In this document: positions 5,721-8,632 of the stretch, piece by piece
How positions within the stretch are numbered: position 1 is the first letter of the stretch
Layout of the letters: each line of letters starts with the position of its first letter
Assembly: GCA_947474415.1 (NCBI GenBank)
Contig: CANJKD010000066.1
Location: forward strand, 1-8,632
Reading direction: 5' to 3'
Source of the DNA: Burkholderiales bacterium
Lineage (GTDB): Bacteria; Pseudomonadota; Gammaproteobacteria; Burkholderiales; Burkholderiaceae_C
DNA length: 8,632 bases
The notes under the pieces: model-generated
The model's input: only the letters and a program-made list of their open reading frames with translations
The model's database searches: none
What the model was told of the DNA's origin: nothing
Position numbers and translations under genes: made by a program

Positions 5721-6584
5721 ATGTTCGTTCTCGTTGGCTGGGGCCTGGCAATGGTTTGCATCTTCGGCGTGTACATCGTGCACGGCGGCAACATTGCTGT
5801 GATCCTGCACGCCTTGCCGTTCGAGCTGATCACCATCTTGGGTGCGGCGATGGGGGCCTTCCTGGCGAACAACCAGATGAAGGTCATCAAGTCGTCGATT
5901 GCCGGGCTGGGCAAGTGCTTCAAGGGCAGCAAGTACAGCAAGGCGCGCTACATGGCGCTGATGGCGCTGATGTACGACATCCTGCAGAAGGCCCGCAAGG
6001 AGGGGCTGATGGCGATCGAGAATGACGTCGAAAACCCGCACGGTTCGGCCATCTTCCAGAAGTATCCGGTGGTCGGCAACGACCATCACATCGTCGAGTT
6101 CATCACCGACTACCTGCGCATGATGGTGTCGGGCAACCTGAACGCCCACGAGATCGAAAGCCTGATGGACAGCGAGATCGACACGCACCACCAGGAAGAA
6201 CACGCCGCCGTGGCCGCCATCGGGCGACTGGCTGGCGGCCTGCCGGCCTTTGGCATCGTCGCGGCGGTGCTGGGTGTCGTCAACACCATGGGTTCGGTCG
6301 GCCAGGCGCCGGCCGTCCTGGGCGGCATGATCGCCTCGGCGCTGGTCGGCACCTTCCTCGGCATCTTGCTGGCCTACGGCTTCGTGGAGCCGCTGGGTGG
6401 TCTGCTGGAACAGAAGGTCGAAGACGCGGGCAAGGAACTGCAATGCATCAAGACGACCCTGCTCGCCAGCATGCAGGGCTACGCACCGCAGGTGGCGGTG
6501 GAGTTCGGCCGCAAGGTGCTCTATTCCGTTGACCGCCCGACCTTCGCCGAACTCGAAAGTCACGTGAAGGGCAAGAAGTCGTGA
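5721..6584 (+). CDS. motA: Flagellar motor stator protein MotA
   Basis: A 287-residue protein, the usual length. Four membrane segments are visible at about residues 2-20, 34-49, 170-190 and 200-222. Functional residues known from E. coli MotA are conserved with an offset of two: Arg92 and Glu100 in the cytoplasmic loop (KARKEGLMAIE, 90-100), which interact with FliG, and Pro175 (GGLPAFGIVAAVLGVV) and Pro224 (FVEPLGG), needed for proton-linked shape change. With MotB it forms the stator that couples proton flow to rotation in the inner membrane. The start at 5721 gives the expected MFVLVGWGLAM. An in-frame ATG at 5673 would add 16 proline-rich residues and lies at the predicted transcription start, so a leaderless longer form cannot be excluded. 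An unusually long 168-bp gap separates it from motB. Confidence 0.97.
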   Translation: MFVLVGWGLAMVCIFGVYIVHGGNIAVILHALPFELITILGAAMGAFLANNQMKVIKSSIAGLGKCFKGSKYSKARYMALMALMYDILQKARKEGLMAIENDVENPHGSAIFQKYPVVGNDHHIVEFITDYLRMMVSGNLNAHEIESLMDSEIDTHHQEEHAAVAAIGRLAGGLPAFGIVAAVLGVVNTMGSVGQAPAVLGGMIASALVGTFLGILLAYGFVEPLGGLLEQKVEDAGKELQCIKTTLLASMQGYAPQVAVEFGRKVLYSVDRPTFAELESHVKGKKS

Positions 6585-6619
6585 TGGAAGCCCTCGTCCG
6601 ACCGGTACATTGGCCGACT

Positions 6620-6719
6620 CCCGAGGGCCTCTCGGGGCCTCTTCGTAGCCTTTGGGGTGCGGTCCGGCCATGGGCCACGCAGGGCCCCTTCGTGGCCCAT
6701 GGCGGCCCGGCGCCGGGCC
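6620..6719. repeat. Palindrome-rich element in the motA-motB gap
   Basis: Three perfect inverted repeats fill most of this 168-bp gap. CCCGAG-GGCCT-CTCGGG lies at 6620-6636. A 13-bp pair, GCCATGGGCCACG (6667-6679) with CGTGGCCCATGGC (6691-6703), has an 11-nt loop. The 16-bp palindrome GGCCCGGCGCCGGGCC lies at 6704-6719. No T-run follows directly, so it is not a classic terminator, although a strong fold here could protect or trim the motA mRNA end or lower readthrough to motB. Blocks GGGGTGC (6654), GGGCCACG (6672) and GCGGCCCGGC (6702) occur in the same order and similar spacing as in the flhD-flhC gap. Confidence 0.75.
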
Positions 6720-6752
6720 CATTCCGTTTTGATCGACGCAGGGAACAGCAGC

Positions 6753-7700
6753 ATGTCCGGTGACTCCAAGAAACTCCAGCCGATCATCATCAAGAGGATC
6801 AAGAAGGGCGGCCATGGGGCGCATGGCGGGGCGTGGAAGATCGCCTACGCCGACTTCGTGACCGCGATGATGGCTTTCTTCCTGCTGATGTGGCTGCTCG
6901 GCTCCACCGCCGAGGGCGACAGGAAGGGCATTGCCGACTACTTCGCCTCGCCCCTCAGGGTGTCGATGATGGGCGGTGGCAGCGGCTCCGGCGATTCGTC
7001 CAGTATCGTGAAAGGCGGCGGCACCGACCTGTCCCGCAGCGCCGGGCAGGTCAAGGCCGGCGACACCGAAGCACAGCGCAAGACCTACCAGCTCAAGGCC
7101 CTGAAGGCCGAACAGCGCCGCGCCGAAGCGGCCCGGCTCGAAGCGCTGAAGCGCAAGGTGGAAGATGTGCTGGCCGCCAGCCCGAAGCTCGCGGCGATGA
7201 AGTCGCAGATTCGCCTGGAAATGACGCCCGACGGGTTGCGCATTGAGATCGTTGACGAACAGAACCGGCCGATGTTCGACAGTGGCAGCGCGGTCGTCAA
7301 ACCGTACATGCGTGAACTGCTGCAGGAAATCGGCAAGGTCCTGTCGGAGGTGCCCAACCACCTGAAGCTCGAAGGCCACACCGACGCCCAGCCCTTCGGT
7401 GCGGGCGAGCGTGGCTACAGCAACTGGGAGTTGTCGAGCGACCGGGCGAACGCGTCGCGCCGCGAGCTGAACGCGGGCGGCCTGCCCGAAGACCGCGTGC
7501 TGCTGGTGCAAGGCCATGCATCGAGCGTGCTGTTCGATGCGAAGGAGCCGCTGGGCGCCGCGAACCGGCGCATCAGCATCACGGTGATGAACCGCGACGC
7601 CGAAGACCGGGTGTTCCGCAGCGTGGTCGAGGAAGAGCCGTCGCCGGTTGCCGAACCGCCCGCCACATCGACCTTTACTTTGCCGCCCACTGTCCGATAA
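6753..7700 (+). CDS. motB: Flagellar motor stator protein MotB
   Basis: A 315-residue protein. The single N-terminal membrane helix follows a basic cytoplasmic tail (KRIKKGGHGAHGGAWKIAYA, 14-33) and carries the proton-binding Asp34 in AYADFVTAMMAFFLLMWLL (31-49), equivalent to E. coli Asp32. The plug/linker follows (about 50-70), then a Gly/Ser-rich spacer (74-90) and a charged, probably coiled-coil stretch (105-140). The C-terminal OmpA-like peptidoglycan-binding domain (about 150-280) shows LEGHTDAQPF (206-215), NWELSSDRA (224-232) and NRRISITVMN (271-280). Residues 290-315 are a Pro/Glu/Thr-rich tail. MotB anchors the MotA ring to the cell wall and carries protons. The start at 6753 has AGGGAA upstream and gives the canonical N-terminus. 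The frame is open further upstream to 6657, but that part is the palindromic gap. Confidence 0.97.
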   Translation: MSGDSKKLQPIIIKRIKKGGHGAHGGAWKIAYADFVTAMMAFFLLMWLLGSTAEGDRKGIADYFASPLRVSMMGGGSGSGDSSSIVKGGGTDLSRSAGQVKAGDTEAQRKTYQLKALKAEQRRAEAARLEALKRKVEDVLAASPKLAAMKSQIRLEMTPDGLRIEIVDEQNRPMFDSGSAVVKPYMRELLQEIGKVLSEVPNHLKLEGHTDAQPFGAGERGYSNWELSSDRANASRRELNAGGLPEDRVLLVQGHASSVLFDAKEPLGAANRRISITVMNRDAEDRVFRSVVEEEPSPVAEPPATSTFTLPPTVR

Positions 7701-7778
7701 GAGATTCCAGTGGCCTGAAGTGCCGCGTCCCGTCCCACATCCATTTCCCACACGCCCGTACTGACCCCGAGGAGTGCC

Positions 7779-8183
7779 ATGAGCAACCCCACCGACATGC
7801 GATTCCTGATCGTCGACGACTTCTCGACCATGCGCCGCATCGTGCGCGGCCTGCTCAAGGAGATTGGCTACAGCAATGCCGACGAGGCCGAAGACGGCTC
7901 GGTGGCGCTGAACATGCTGCGCAACAACAAGTTCGACTTCGTTGTGAGCGACATCAACATGCCCGTCATGACCGGCTTCGAGTTGCTCAGCGCCATCAAG
8001 GCCGACAACAACCTGAAGCACCTGCCGGTGCTGATGGTGACGGCCGAGGCGCGCAAGGAAGACATCGTGCGCGCCGCCAAGGACGGTGCGGCCGGCTACG
8101 TCGTGAAGCCCTTCACCAAGGCCACGCTCGAAGAGAAGGTGCAGAAGATCATGCTCAAGCTCGCTGCAACGGCAGCGGCCTGA
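7779..8183 (+). CDS. cheY: Chemotaxis response regulator CheY
   Basis: A 134-residue single-domain receiver with no output domain. The acidic pocket is Asp13 and Asp14 ([11 protein letters not shown]), the phosphoacceptor is Asp58 ([12 protein letters not shown], 55-66), and Thr88 (MVTAE), Tyr107 (GYVVKPF) and Lys110 complete the switch. All are E. coli CheY positions plus one, so this is a functional motor-type CheY. Phosphorylated by CheA, it binds FliM at the switch and changes rotation direction. The start has a good ribosome site, GAGGAG, five bases before the ATG. No promoter is visible in the 78-bp motB-cheY gap, so transcription from the motA promoter is the simplest reading. It is followed 20 bp later by cheZ, its phosphatase. 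Confidence 0.97.
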   Translation: MSNPTDMRFLIVDDFSTMRRIVRGLLKEIGYSNADEAEDGSVALNMLRNNKFDFVVSDINMPVMTGFELLSAIKADNNLKHLPVLMVTAEARKEDIVRAAKDGAAGYVVKPFTKATLEEKVQKIMLKLAATAAA

Positions 8184-8203
8184 CCGGCCCGGAGACCACG
8201 ATC

Positions 8204-8632
8204 ATGAAAATGGACAACATGGAAACGCTGGCACCGCAAGCGCCGGTCGGTGCCTCGTCCGAGGTGTTCCAGCAACTCGGGCTGATCACGCGCCAGCTGC
8301 ACGACACGCTGACCCAACTCGGCGTCATGCCGCGCCTGCAGCAGGCCGCAGACGGCCTGCCTGACGCGCGCAGCCGCCTGAGCTACATTGCGAAGAAGAC
8401 CGGCGACGCGGCCGACAAGGTGCTCAACCTGGTCGACATGGCGAAGGCCGAGCAAGTCAGCATCGCCAGCGAAACGCGGCGCATCGCACAAGCCATATTG
8501 GCCGACCCGGTGCGGGCGGTGGCGAGCGGCGCGGTAATGAACTTCGTCGGTGAAGTGGAGGCGGCGACCGCTCGCATCGACGCCCACCTGACCGACATCA
8601 TGATGGCGCAAGACTTCCACGACCTGACCGGC
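8204..8632 (+). CDS. cheZ: CheY-P phosphatase CheZ (3' truncated by window end)
   Basis: The first 143 codons of a frame that runs off the right edge without a stop. It starts 20 bp after cheY with GGAG nine bases before the ATG. The sequence is helical and Ala-rich, with LGLITRQLHDTLTQLG (23-38), RSRLSYIAKKTGDAADKVLN (53-72) and the signature MMAQDFHDLTG (133-143). In E. coli CheZ the residues at the CheY active site are Asp143 and Gln147. Asp140 here corresponds to the first, and the catalytic Gln would be codon 144, the very next codon outside the window. CheZ dimers speed dephosphorylation of CheY~P and so end the tumble/reversal signal. The missing part should include the rest of the four-helix bundle and the C-terminal CheY-binding peptide. 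ATG codons at residues 3 and 6 are alternative starts. Confidence 0.93.
   Translation, partial: MKMDNMETLAPQAPVGASSEVFQQLGLITRQLHDTLTQLGVMPRLQQAADGLPDARSRLSYIAKKTGDAADKVLNLVDMAKAEQVSIASETRRIAQAILADPVRAVASGAVMNFVGEVEAATARIDAHLTDIMMAQDFHDLTG

Noticed and set aside
6704..6735. 16-bp palindrome followed by CATTCCGTTTT as an intrinsic terminator before motB
   Set aside because: The T-run is short (four) and lies seven bases after the stem, so efficient termination is unlikely. motB would also be left without a visible promoter.
5667..8021. Very long open frame (784 codons) on the minus strand across motA, motB and cheY
   Set aside because: It is antisense to three unmistakable genes. Its His/Arg/Gln/Val-rich, low-complexity translation and lack of recognisable motifs are typical of the shadow frame produced by strong G/C bias at third codon positions.

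Overview
The window comes from a GC-rich betaproteobacterium, most likely a member of the Burkholderiales close to the Rubrivivax/Leptothrix/Roseateles group. That placement is inferred from flhDC as flagellar master regulator, the order flhDC-motAB-cheYZ, the strong G/C bias at third codon positions, and protein similarity recalled from memory. No search was run.

Left part (1-4070): surface-glycan genes. The first 155 bases are the 3' end of a plus-strand gene, probably a B12-binding radical SAM protein. Three minus-strand genes converge on it. In transcription order they are a glycosyltransferase-2-like protein with a C-terminal methyltransferase-like domain (4070-2718), a putative sugar O-methyltransferase (2663-1227) and a GT-B/CgeB-like glycosyltransferase (1195-227). 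They are 31-54 bp apart and probably form one operon that builds or methylates a glycan. Because they sit beside flagellar genes, flagellin modification is a reasonable guess, with O-antigen or another surface glycan as the alternative.

Middle (4071-4454): a 384-bp divergent intergenic region that must hold promoters for both directions. No confident promoter could be read in it.

Right part (4455-8632): flagellar and chemotaxis genes on the plus strand: flhD, flhC, motA, motB, cheY and the first 143 codons of cheZ. FlhD4C2 switches on the flagellar cascade, MotA/MotB form the proton-driven stator, CheY~P binds the motor switch, and CheZ dephosphorylates CheY~P. The key residues of each are present, except the CheZ catalytic Gln, which falls just beyond the window edge.

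The most unusual part is the non-coding DNA between these genes. Between flhC and motA there are two near-duplicate sigma-28 (FliA) type promoters, TCAAG-N14-GCCGATAT. The second drives motA. The first lies immediately after flhC and is followed about 100 bp later by a strong intrinsic terminator, so it appears to make a short flagellar-class RNA with an exposed CUCCUCCU stretch that could pair with Shine-Dalgarno sequences. Its position recalls the sigma-28-dependent sRNA MotR of E. coli. The flhD-flhC and motA-motB gaps are unusually long and packed with perfect inverted repeats. They share collinear sequence blocks, suggesting diverged copies of one palindromic element inserted inside both gene pairs.
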